NCBI RefSeq assembly: GCF_001435775.1
Contig: NZ_AZFK01000086.1
Coordinates: 166-42,702, forward strand
Direction of reading: 5' to 3'
Source of the DNA: Limosilactobacillus ingluviei DSM 15946
GTDB taxonomy: Bacteria > Bacillota > Bacilli > Lactobacillales > Lactobacillaceae
DNA: 42,537 bases
Shown here: in pieces, positions 6,713-13,990 of the stretch
Numbering within the stretch: position 1 is the stretch's first letter
How the letters are laid out: each line of letters begins with the position of its first letter
Position numbers and translations under genes: made by a program
Notes under the pieces: generated by a model
Told to the model about the DNA's origin: nothing
The model's database searches: none
Seen by the model: the letters and a program-made list of their open reading frames with translations, nothing else

Positions 6713-7138
6713 TCAGTGGTAATCCTGGCTGAGGCCGTCGAAGGTCTTGCCCAGCAGGTTTAAGAGGGTGGCTTGTTCGGCCGGCGTTAAGCTGGCCAGG
6801 GCCGTTTCGTTGACGGTCTGATTGATCGCCCAGAGCTGCGGGAGGATCGCTTGGGCTTGAGGAGTTAAAAAGAGGGCTGACTGGCGCGCATCCGTGGGGG
6901 CCTGGCGCTTGGTGAGCCAGCCTTGCTTGACCAAGCGGTCGACTTGCCGGGTGACGGTCGATTGGTCGCGGACGATGTGGGCCGTCAGATCAGCTTGGTT
7001 AATCCCTGGTTGTTCGGCAACCACTAATAAATAGTAGTAGTTGACCTCGGAGAGCCCCAGCGGGCGCAGGGCGGCGTCAAGTTGGTGGCGGATCGTGGTA
7101 TTGATGATCGCCGTAGCCCGGATCAGATCATTAGCCAT
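6713..7138 (-). CDS. MarR family transcriptional regulator
   Basis: This 141-residue winged-helix regulator has the typical MarR plan. An N-terminal dimerisation helix (LIRATAIINTTIRHQLD) leads to a helix-turn-helix (INQADLTAHIVRDQSTVTRQVDRLVKQGWLTKRQAPTD, about residues 52-90). The wing is DARQSALFLT, and C-terminal helices follow. It overlaps the exporter gene upstream by 8 bp, so the two are one transcript with the exporter first. It probably represses the operon by binding the two ATGCA-N2-TGCAT palindromes at 8504-8550, and would release on binding a toxic ligand. The operator assignment is inference from position and symmetry. Confidence 0.88.
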   Translation of the reverse strand: MANDLIRATAIINTTIRHQLDAALRPLGLSEVNYYYLLVVAEQPGINQADLTAHIVRDQSTVTRQVDRLVKQGWLTKRQAPTDARQSALFLTPQAQAILPQLWAINQTVNETALASLTPAEQATLLNLLGKTFDGLSQDYH

Positions 7139-8486
7139 GCGGGTGGCCCCCCTTCAAGTACTGGGCAAACAGCCCGATTGCCAAGAGGTTAAAGACAAAG
7201 GTGACCGCCATGGCCCAGCGCATCCCGGTGACCGAGCTGGCCGGCAGACTGCTGACGACGACCACTAGGGTAACTGCCAGTGCCCCGGTCATTTGCCGGA
7301 GCGCATTATTCATGGCGGTCGCTTGACTGATGTCCTTGGCAGCCATTCCAAGATATGATTCGGACATCAGCGGGGAGAAGGCGATCCCGATCGCCATCAT
7401 CCGACCGGCGTACAGGACCGTTAACCACCACAGCGGGGTGTGGGCGGTAAAGCAGAGGGTGGGCACAGTGGTGATTAAACATAGGCTCAAGCCCGTCCAG
7501 ACCAACGCTTTGATACCGTGGCGGTCATACAAGCGGCCCACCACAGCGCCAACTAAGGCATTGACTACCGCGCCGGGTAAGAGGATCAACCCGGTCAGCG
7601 CGCTCGATTGGTGGAGTGAATTTTGGGCGAAGACCGAAACCATCTGCTCGGTACTCAGCAGGATCATAAACAGCAAGGAAGCAATCGCCAACGTCATCGT
7701 GAAGGGGCGGTAATTAAAAACGTGAAAGTCGAGCAAGGGGCGGGGGAGGGCTTGTTGCCGCCGGTAAAAGAGCAACGATACTACCAGCCCAGCAATCAGC
7801 ATCAGACTGCCGACCAAGACTTGGGTCGTCAACACGGTAAAGCTAGCTAAGGTCAACCCGGGGCCAATTAAGAGCAGGGGGACCGACCAAGCATCGATTT
7901 TAACGGCCTGCGGGGTCGTATAAGCCGGCAGGGCAAAGAAGCCGATCAGCCAGATGAGGGACATGAAAGGCAAGACGACCCAAAAAATCGACCGCCAGCC
8001 CCACAGGTTTAAGATCACCCCGGCCAGGGTCGGCCCGATCGCCGGTCCAAAGGAAACCACCAACGATGATAATCCCATGATCGTGCCCCGTTTTTCCGGG
8101 GGGAAAATCGTGACCAACGTCGTCATTTGTAAGGAAACCAACAGGCCCCCCGCCGCGGCTTGAATCAAGCGGGCACCGAGGAGGGTCCAGAAATTAGTGG
8201 CCAGACAGCCAACGATCGTTCCCCCTAAGAACAGGGCGATGATTGCCAAGAAGAACTGGCGGTTATTGTATTTTTCGTACAAATTGGCTGACAAAGGGGT
8301 GATGATCCCAATCACTAAGGTGTAGCCCGTCGTCAGCCACTGAACGACGGCCAGCGGTTGGTGAAGCTGAGCTTCAACTACCGGGAGGGCGGTGACCACC
8401 ATCGTCTGGCTCATCAAACTGATAAAAGAAGCCAACAACATAATGGCCGCAATAACGGTCCGTTGGCGAGGTTTTAATTGATACAA
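7131..8486 (-). CDS. MFS drug exporter (DHA2, EmrB/QacA type)
   Basis: A 451-residue integral membrane protein with about 14 hydrophobic segments. LPVVEAQLHQPLAVVQWLTTGYTLV follows the first helix, as in EmrB-type exporters. FGPAIGPTLAGVILNLWGWRSIFWV is the antiporter motif C plus the W-RxIF block. It probably exports a toxic compound in exchange for protons. The start is TTG (8486-8484), with GGAGG about 8 bp upstream. The downstream marR overlaps its 3' end, a common arrangement for autoregulated multidrug efflux. The substrate cannot be deduced. Confidence 0.9.
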   Translation of the reverse strand: MYQLKPRQRTVIAAIMLLASFISLMSQTMVVTALPVVEAQLHQPLAVVQWLTTGYTLVIGIITPLSANLYEKYNNRQFFLAIIALFLGGTIVGCLATNFWTLLGARLIQAAAGGLLVSLQMTTLVTIFPPEKRGTIMGLSSLVVSFGPAIGPTLAGVILNLWGWRSIFWVVLPFMSLIWLIGFFALPAYTTPQAVKIDAWSVPLLLIGPGLTLASFTVLTTQVLVGSLMLIAGLVVSLLFYRRQQALPRPLLDFHVFNYRPFTMTLAIASLLFMILLSTEQMVSVFAQNSLHQSSALTGLILLPGAVVNALVGAVVGRLYDRHGIKALVWTGLSLCLITTVPTLCFTAHTPLWWLTVLYAGRMMAIGIAFSPLMSESYLGMAAKDISQATAMNNALRQMTGALAVTLVVVVSSLPASSVTGMRWAMAVTFVFNLLAIGLFAQYLKGGHPHG

Positions 8487-8503
8487 AAAATTTCCTCCAT
8501 TCC

Positions 8504-8550
8504 ATGCAGATGCATTTAAATTCCGCTTGCCATTTTACATGCATCCGCAT
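8504..8550. promoter_or_regulatory. paired palindromic operator (putative MarR sites)
   Basis: ATGCAGATGCAT (8504-8515) is a perfect ATGCA-N2-TGCAT palindrome. ATGCATCCGCAT (8539-8550) is the same with one mismatch. Together with flanking CC/GG they form 14-bp arms matching at 13 positions around a 23-bp spacer. The distal site lies between -35 and -10, and the proximal one between -10 and the ribosome binding site. Confidence 0.65.
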
Positions 8551-8561
8551 GGAAAAGTCAA
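8532..8561 (-). promoter_or_regulatory. promoter of the exporter-marR operon
   Basis: On the minus strand TTGACT (8561-8556) and TAAAAT (8537-8532) are 18 bp apart, with an operator copy inside the spacer. Confidence 0.6.
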
Positions 8562-8606
8562 AATTAATTTAGATGAGAAAAGTTGGCAAAACTTTAATTT
8601 TGGTGG

Positions 8607-8635
8607 TTGACAAATGAGAGTTTTCTCATTATGAT
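8607..8635 (+). promoter_or_regulatory. consensus promoter of the ilvE T-box transcript
   Basis: TTGACA (8607-8612), a 17-bp spacer and TATGAT (8630-8635). Confidence 0.8.
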
Positions 8636-8641
8636 AGTGAC

Positions 8642-8867
8642 AATCAATCGAAGTTAAACAGTGATCGGCACGATGAGAGAACGAGTAGCGTCCCGAAACC
8701 TGCTCAGAAAAGCCCGGGGGAATGTGACGGGTGGAGGTTAGGGGCGTGAAGATCAGTCTTGAGTGAACCGGGGTTACCCACCCTTACCGGGCTTAGAGGC
8801 TCCAGGAATGGGGTGAAGCTAGGTGGTACCACGGTGAAAGTCGTCCTAATGACAGGGCGACTTTTTG
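8642..8867 (+). ncRNA. T-box leader (likely isoleucine specific)
   Basis: The leader contains the T-box AGGTGGTACCACGG (8821-8834) and a terminator hairpin AAAGTCG...CGACTTT (8837-8863) followed by T5. A candidate specifier ATC (8752-8754) sits in TGAAG-ATC-A. The same context, with ATG, occurs in the leader upstream of metQ. ATC would sense tRNA-Ile and fits the branched-chain aminotransferase downstream. The specifier is proposed from primary sequence only. Confidence 0.88.
8837..8867 (+). terminator. regulated terminator of the ilvE T-box
   Basis: AAAGTCG-TCCT pairs with AGG-G-CGACTTT, with T5GT3 downstream, immediately 3' of the T-box sequence. Confidence 0.8.
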
Positions 8868-8922
8868 TTTAATGAAGGATTGAAAATACATAGGAAATGT
8901 TTTTTTAGAAAGGATGAGCACT

Positions 8923-9951
8923 ATGGCAAAGGCAAAAGCATCTGAATTAGATTGGAACAAGTTGGGCTTTGGTTATCGAGACCTGCCCTATTCCTGGCAA
9001 GAAGAATATTATGATGGGGAATGGCTCGGTGGCGGTTTGACGTCTGAATCCAACCTGGTCTTAAATGAAGCGGCCCAAGTGCTGCACTACGGCCAAGAAG
9101 TTTTTGAAGGGTTAAAGGCTTACCGGACCAAGGACGGCAAAGTGCAGTTGTTCCGGCCAGAAGAAAACGCCAAGCGGCTGAACGACTCGGCCGACCGGCT
9201 AATGATGCCCCACTATCCAGTCGACAAGTTCTTAGCCGCAGTTAAGGCGGTTGTTAAGGCTAACGAAGATTTCGTACCACCGTACGGGACCGGTGGGACC
9301 CTGTACTTGCGGCCGTACATGATCGGGACCCAGCCATTAGTTGGGGTGACGCCATCGGAACACTTTGTCTTCCGGATCTATGCCACCCCAGTTGGCGCTT
9401 ACGTCAAGGGCTTGACGCCAATGCCGTATGTCCTGTCCAAGTATGACCGGGCCGCCCCAGCTGGGACGGGTCGGGCGAAGACCTCCGGCAACTACGCGGC
9501 CAGTCTGTTACCAGAAATGGAAGCGAAGAAGGCCGGCTATGCTGACGCTCTTTACTTAGACCCGAAGGAACACAAGTATGTTGACGAATTCTCTGGTGCC
9601 AACTTCTTTGGGGTTACCAAGGATGGACAATTCGTAACGCCAAAGTCGGACTCAATCCTGCCTTCCATCACCAAGCGTTCCCTGCTGCAAGTTGCCGAAG
9701 ACTTAGGCTTGAACCCGGTTGAAAAGCGGTTGACCTTAGCGGATCTTGATGACCTGGCCGAAGCCGGGGCAATGGGGACGGCGGCCGTGATCTCCCCAGT
9801 CGGTTCCTTAACTGATTGGGACGGCAAGAAGCACGTCTTCTACTCTGAAACCGAAGTCGGCCCTGTGACGACCAAGCTCTACAACGCCCTCTTCGCCGTT
9901 CAAGTCGGCGATGCCGAAGACAAGCACGGTTGGGTCGTGCCAGTAGACTAA
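8923..9951 (+). CDS. ilvE: branched-chain amino acid aminotransferase
   Basis: A 342-residue fold-type IV PLP enzyme that interconverts Leu/Ile/Val and their 2-oxo acids. The N-terminal block YYDGEWLGGGL is followed by LHYGQEVFEGLKAYR (residues 55-69) and the active-site AKTSGNYAASLLPE with PLP Lys at about 186. VDEFSGANFFGV replaces the usual EExGxMNxF motif. GTAAVISPVGSL closes the cofactor site. I set the start at ATG 8923 because AAAGGA (8908-8913) is well spaced from it; the ATG at 8914 overlaps that site. The T-box leader links expression to tRNA charging. In lactobacilli the enzyme mainly serves amino-acid breakdown and flavour formation. Confidence 0.93.
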   Translation: MAKAKASELDWNKLGFGYRDLPYSWQEEYYDGEWLGGGLTSESNLVLNEAAQVLHYGQEVFEGLKAYRTKDGKVQLFRPEENAKRLNDSADRLMMPHYPVDKFLAAVKAVVKANEDFVPPYGTGGTLYLRPYMIGTQPLVGVTPSEHFVFRIYATPVGAYVKGLTPMPYVLSKYDRAAPAGTGRAKTSGNYAASLLPEMEAKKAGYADALYLDPKEHKYVDEFSGANFFGVTKDGQFVTPKSDSILPSITKRSLLQVAEDLGLNPVEKRLTLADLDDLAEAGAMGTAAVISPVGSLTDWDGKKHVFYSETEVGPVTTKLYNALFAVQVGDAEDKHGWVVPVD

Positions 9952-10007
9952 CCTTAATCACACTAAAATCTCTCTTTCCAAATTAGAAAAATCTACACCC
10001 TCCTTTT

Positions 10008-10041
10008 AAGCACGCGCCCTTGATCCAGGCGCGTGCTTTTT
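10008..10041 (+). terminator. terminator of ilvE
   Basis: AAGCACGCGCC (10008-10018) pairs with GGCGCGTGCTT (10028-10038), followed by T-rich sequence. Confidence 0.85.
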
Positions 10042-10112
10042 GATGAATGTTAACTTATTATTCGTAAATAGTTCACTAAAACAACATGCTTAAGAAATGA
10101 TTGCTAAAAATA

Positions 10113-10142
10113 GATTTTTATTTGAATAGTAAAATAAAAATC
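10113..10142. repeat. 11-bp inverted repeat upstream of the adhesin gene
   Basis: GATTTTTATTT (10113-10123) and AAATAAAAATC (10132-10142) are perfect inverted copies with an 8-bp loop. They end 2 bp before TTGACA (10145-10150), a possible -35. No convincing -10 follows at 17 bp. The surrounding 10041-10279 is much more AT-rich than the rest of the window and holds no ORF. Confidence 0.45.
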
Positions 10143-10279
10143 GATTGACAACATATTTTTGATAAAGCATTTTACTTACTCATTGATCAGTAATCTTATT
10201 TCAACTATAGTTGTGGTCGTGCTTGTAAAAGAGCGCACAAGGAATTTTGACAATTGAATATTAAAGGAGGATTTGAAGT

Positions 10280-12310
10280 TTGAAACACCAAGGCCTAGGA
10301 ACAGTCCGGGGGCTGCTGCTGTGGTTAGGGGCCGTAATGGTAACCCTGACCCTGTGGGGCGGCCAACGGGTTCAGGCTGACGTGGTTGATTCAATGGGCC
10401 CAACTTCAATGCTGAGTACATCAACGAATCACACCGTTGCCTCAACAACTGCAGACTCAACCGCGCCGACAAATGAGGTAACCCATCCGCCGGCAGCTTC
10501 CCCAGCATCGGAACGTGAGATCAGTGGTCACATTGCGAGCCTGACAGTCCAAGGAAATAAGGATGCTAATGGCATGTATAGCCAAGGGGCAGAAGTGAAG
10601 ATTGAAGGATCATTCAATGATGCCAAAGGGCCCATTCACAGTGGCGATCACATTGATCTGGCCTGGTCAACGGATAACGAAGTAACTCCGTACTTAGTGG
10701 CCTTTTCTGGGCAGACTGCGTTAACTCATCACGGTGTGCACATCGGGGACTTTACGGTAACGGAAACGGGCGGCCAATTGACCTTTAACGATAACGTTGA
10801 GCAATTCATGAGTGGGGTCCAGGGAACTTTTTTCTTTAATGCCAAGCTCTACACCCGGAGTCAGCAAGACGGGATGGCTAAATTAGTAGTCGGTCCCTAT
10901 GTTGAATTCTTAGCAGTCAAAGGGGTACCGCAATCATCGGATAATCCCGGCGCGCTTACGCACGACCAAACGTGGTATGGTAATAAAAATGGTCGCGCAG
11001 TTCCTTGGAACGGTAAAAACTGGGTTGACTGGGATGTTCGTTTAAACGAGTACCGGGCCTACTTGGCCGCACCGATTAAACTGCATGACGTGATTCCAGC
11101 CGGCTTGCGGTTGGATCCGGAGCGATTGACGTTTTGGATTGATAATGATGAGCCAATTAATTTGGCAGCTTTCCAAGCACGCTACCCGCACTCATCAATC
11201 CAACTGAACGGAAATACGATTACGGCCGTCTTTAGTCAAGATGAATTTTCTGGTCGTCGGATAACGTTCCGTTACAAGACAGAAATTCAGGATTTAAACG
11301 CCCTAAACTTTACTAATTCTTTAGCGGGGGCGTACCAGTTGCAAGGGCAAGAAGTTCAAAACTTTACGTACCAAAAAACGGTTCAAAATATCAGTTTTGG
11401 AGCTGACATTACGGGGATGCTCCCGGGGGAACTGAAGATTTTTAAGTACTACCCAACTGATAAGGGACCACAAGCGCTAGCGGGAGTAACCTTTAGGATT
11501 AAGAATGTTGCGACCGGCGAAACGTTTGAGGCAACAACTGAGCAAAACGGGATTATTACTCGTCAACGAATGTTGCCAGGAAAATATGAAGTGCGTGAAA
11601 TCAGCGCACCGGATTGGATTGATTTTGCTAAGGTTCAAGGGCAGGTTTGGACCGTTGAGGTCTTAGAAGACCAACCCGGTCAAACCCTGATGATCAAGAA
11701 CGAGAAAAAGCGGACGTCAATTCCGTGGACGGACTACAGTAACAATCCGGCAAAGACGGTGATCCCGTGGACGGACTACAGTAACAACCCGGCAAAGACA
11801 GTAATTCCGTGGACGGACTACAGTAACAATCCGGCAAAGACGGTGATCCCGTGGACGGACTACAGCAACAACCCGGCAAAGACGGTGATCCCGTGGACGG
11901 ACTACAGTAACAATCCGGCAAAGACGGTGATCCCGTGGACGGACTACAGTAACAATCCGGCAAAGACAGTGATCCCGTGGACGGATTACAGTAACAATGT
12001 AGCAAAGACGGTGATTCCGTGGACGGACTACAGTAACAATGTAGCGAAGACGGTTAAGCCAGCTTTGCCAGCTGAACAACCAACAAAATGGCTTCCGCTG
12101 GCTCCAGCAACTGTAATCACAATGAATCAACCAAATTCTACTCCGCACGCAACCTCAATCACGATAACCGACCAGACACCGGTTCGTGATACGAATCAAG
12201 CTCAGTTGCCACAAACTGGGACGGCGAGTGAATCAATTCTTTTGGAAATTGGTTTGGCCTTGCTTAGTATCTGCTTCGGGGTAAGCAGAACGCGGTGGAA
12301 ACAGTCTTAA
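10280..12310 (+). CDS. LPXTG-anchored MSCRAMM-like adhesin with tandem repeats
   Basis: A 676-residue surface protein. Residues 1-34 are a signal peptide (LLLWLGAVMVTLTLWGGQRVQA), followed by a Thr/Ser/Pro linker. Residues 70-375 resemble the paired Ig-like collagen/fibrinogen-binding region of MSCRAMMs (DQTWYGNKNGRAVPWNGKNWVDWDV, VIPAGLRLDPERLTFWID). Residues 383-475 are a SpaA/CnaB-type domain (GELKIFKYY Lys, YEVREISAP Glu, MIKNEKK Asn) expected to form an internal isopeptide bond. Residues 481-592 are eight tandem 14-residue repeats. LPQTG at 643-647 precedes a hydrophobic segment and a basic tail for sortase anchoring. The start is TTG with AAAGGAGG 9 bp upstream. Likely role: host or matrix adhesion. 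The ligand is unknown. Confidence 0.88.
   Translation: MKHQGLGTVRGLLLWLGAVMVTLTLWGGQRVQADVVDSMGPTSMLSTSTNHTVASTTADSTAPTNEVTHPPAASPASEREISGHIASLTVQGNKDANGMYSQGAEVKIEGSFNDAKGPIHSGDHIDLAWSTDNEVTPYLVAFSGQTALTHHGVHIGDFTVTETGGQLTFNDNVEQFMSGVQGTFFFNAKLYTRSQQDGMAKLVVGPYVEFLAVKGVPQSSDNPGALTHDQTWYGNKNGRAVPWNGKNWVDWDVRLNEYRAYLAAPIKLHDVIPAGLRLDPERLTFWIDNDEPINLAAFQARYPHSSIQLNGNTITAVFSQDEFSGRRITFRYKTEIQDLNALNFTNSLAGAYQLQGQEVQNFTYQKTVQNISFGADITGMLPGELKIFKYYPTDKGPQALAGVTFRIKNVATGETFEATTEQNGIITRQRMLPGKYEVREISAPDWIDFAKVQGQVWTVEVLEDQPGQTLMIKNEKKRTSIPWTDYSNNPAKTVIPWTDYSNNPAKTVIPWTDYSNNPAKTVIPWTDYSNNPAKTVIPWTDYSNNPAKTVIPWTDYSNNPAKTVIPWTDYSNNVAKTVIPWTDYSNNVAKTVKPALPAEQPTKWLPLAPATVITMNQPNSTPHATSITITDQTPVRDTNQAQLPQTGTASESILLEIGLALLSICFGVSRTRWKQS
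11720..12055 (+). repeat. eight tandem 42-bp coding repeats
   Basis: Eight in-frame 42-bp units encode IPWTDYSNNPAKTV (units 1-6) or IPWTDYSNNVAKTV (units 7-8). Units differ only at a few mostly synonymous positions (ATT/ATC, AGT/AGC, AAT/AAC, ACG/ACA), so the array can expand or contract by slippage or recombination. It forms the stalk between the CnaB-type domain and the wall anchor. Confidence 0.95.
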
Positions 12311-12318
12311 AAATATTA

Positions 12319-12350
12319 AGTCATCGATCGAACGGATCGGTGGCTTTTTT
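12319..12350 (+). terminator. terminator of the adhesin gene
   Basis: An 11-bp stem, AGTCATCGATC (12319-12329) with GATCGGTGGCT (12335-12345, two G-U pairs), is followed by T5-6. From here to 12537 I see no ORF; the region is a short intergenic spacer before rarA. Confidence 0.8.
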
Positions 12351-12537
12351 GACAGTTGGTAAAAGATTTTGGTTAATTCTTAATCCTGGTTTAACAGCTT
12401 TCAGATCATGAGTTCAGATTTAGATAACAGCAACAGGAAGATTACAACATTGATCTGTCAAAATGCCGCATGGTCCGGGCCAGATTAACGTAAATTTCAT
12501 AGGGGGTGGTAAAATGAAAGATAAAGGGGGGAACGGT

Positions 12538-13875
12538 ATGCAACAAGAATCACTCTTTGCCAATCCAGGGCAAACACCGCTGGCTGATCGGGTGCGGCCG
12601 CGCAACTTGAGCGAATTTGTCGGGCAACAACACCTAGTCGGCCCCGGCAAGATTTTGCGCGAATTAATTGATAAAGACCAACTGTCTTCAATGATCTTTT
12701 GGGGGCCGCCGGGGGTCGGCAAAACCACCCTGGCCAAGATCATTGCCCAGCGGACCCAGGCGGAATTTGTTACTTACAGTGCGGTGACGTCCTCTATTAA
12801 AGACATCAAGGCGTTGATGCAACAGGCACAGGCCAACCGGGATTTTGGCCAGCGCACGGTCGTCTTCGTGGACGAATTTCACCGTTTCAATAAGGCCCAG
12901 CAGGATGCTTTTTTGCCCTTTGTGGAAAACGGCGCCATTATTTTGATTGGGGCGACCACGGAGAACCCGTCCTTTGAAATTAATGCGGCCCTGCTGTCGC
13001 GCTGCCGGGTCTTTGTCCTCAAAGAGTTGACGGCATTGGACATTGAAACTTTGCTGACCCAGGCCCTGAAGCGGGGCTTTAGCTTTCCGGTCGAAATCGC
13101 GCCGGCCCTCCTGAAGCAAATTGCCGCCTTTGCCAACGGGGATGCCCGGATTGCTTTAAACACCTTGGAAATGCTGGTGGAAAATAGTGACCGCCAGGAC
13201 AACGGCCAGGTGACCGTTGACGCCGGCTTGCTCGATCAGCTCTTAGCCGGCAAACCGCTGCGTTACGATAAAACCGGTGATGAACACTACAATTTAATTT
13301 CGGCCGTCCACAAGGCGATGCGCAATTCGGATGCGGATGCGGCGGTTTACTGGGTCAACCGCATGTTGGCGGGGGGTGAGGATCCGCTTTACTTGGCCCG
13401 GCGGTTGGTCCGCTTTGCCAGTGAAGATATCGGTCTAGCCGATCCGAATGCCTTGAATTTGGCGATCAACGTTTACCAGGCCTGCCAATTTTTGGGGATG
13501 CCGGAGTGCAATGTTCACCTGACGGAAGCGGCAATCTATTTGAGCTTGGCTCCCAAGTCTAACGCGGTGTACCAAGCGACGCTCAAGGTTGCCAAGGATA
13601 TTAAAGCCACGCAAAATCAACCGGTCCCGTTGGTGATCCGCAACGCCCCGACCAAATTAATGAAGGATTTGCACTACGGGGCTGGCTACCAGTACGCCCA
13701 CGAGGCCAAAGATAGGTTGACGAGCATGCAGACGATGCCAGACCAATTGGTGGGCCACCGCTACTACTACCCCACTACGATGGGGATGGAAGCGCAGGTT
13801 AAGCAACGGTTGCAGGCCATTCAGCGCTGGCACGCCACGCACGATCCGCAGCCGAGCCCGCCGTCGGATCAGTAA
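12538..13875 (+). CDS. rarA: replication-associated recombination protein A (RarA/MgsA)
   Basis: A 445-residue AAA+ ATPase acting at stalled replication forks with SSB. It starts MQQESLFANPGQTPLADRVRPRNL, the usual RarA opening. Walker A GPPGVGKTT is at 56-64, Walker B VVFVDEFHRFNKAQQD at about 108-123 (DEFH in place of the common DEIH), and the sensor block ILIGATTENPSFE follows. The C-terminal tetramerisation region contains YHYGAGYQYAHEAKD-type sequence. I chose ATG 12538 because of the family N-terminus and GGGGGG 6 bp upstream; ATG 12514 is an alternative. Confidence 0.94.
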   Translation: MQQESLFANPGQTPLADRVRPRNLSEFVGQQHLVGPGKILRELIDKDQLSSMIFWGPPGVGKTTLAKIIAQRTQAEFVTYSAVTSSIKDIKALMQQAQANRDFGQRTVVFVDEFHRFNKAQQDAFLPFVENGAIILIGATTENPSFEINAALLSRCRVFVLKELTALDIETLLTQALKRGFSFPVEIAPALLKQIAAFANGDARIALNTLEMLVENSDRQDNGQVTVDAGLLDQLLAGKPLRYDKTGDEHYNLISAVHKAMRNSDADAAVYWVNRMLAGGEDPLYLARRLVRFASEDIGLADPNALNLAINVYQACQFLGMPECNVHLTEAAIYLSLAPKSNAVYQATLKVAKDIKATQNQPVPLVIRNAPTKLMKDLHYGAGYQYAHEAKDRLTSMQTMPDQLVGHRYYYPTTMGMEAQVKQRLQAIQRWHATHDPQPSPPSDQ

Positions 13876-13930
13876 TGAAAAGGGACTTGTTTTTAGGGTG
13901 AGAAACGAGTAAAGTAGATAAGGTTTTTGT

Positions 13931-13962
13931 AAGGCTGTGGCGCACGCCAGGGCCTTTTTTAC
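13931..13962 (+). terminator. terminator of rarA
   Basis: AAGGC-TG-TGGC pairs with GCCA-G-GGCCTT, followed by T6. It sits just before the next gene and may also act on read-through into it. Confidence 0.7.
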
Positions 13963-13990
13963 ATACAGAGCATGGAAAGGAAGAGAAACG

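Noticed and set aside
11720-12055. CRISPR-like array
   Set aside because: The units are contiguous 42-bp coding repeats without unique spacers, in frame with a surface protein.
11694-12148. Two long minus-strand frames through the repeat region rich in Cys, Pro and Ser
   Set aside because: They are mirror readings of the 42-bp coding repeats, with no ribosome binding site or promoter; the plus-strand adhesin explains the repeats.
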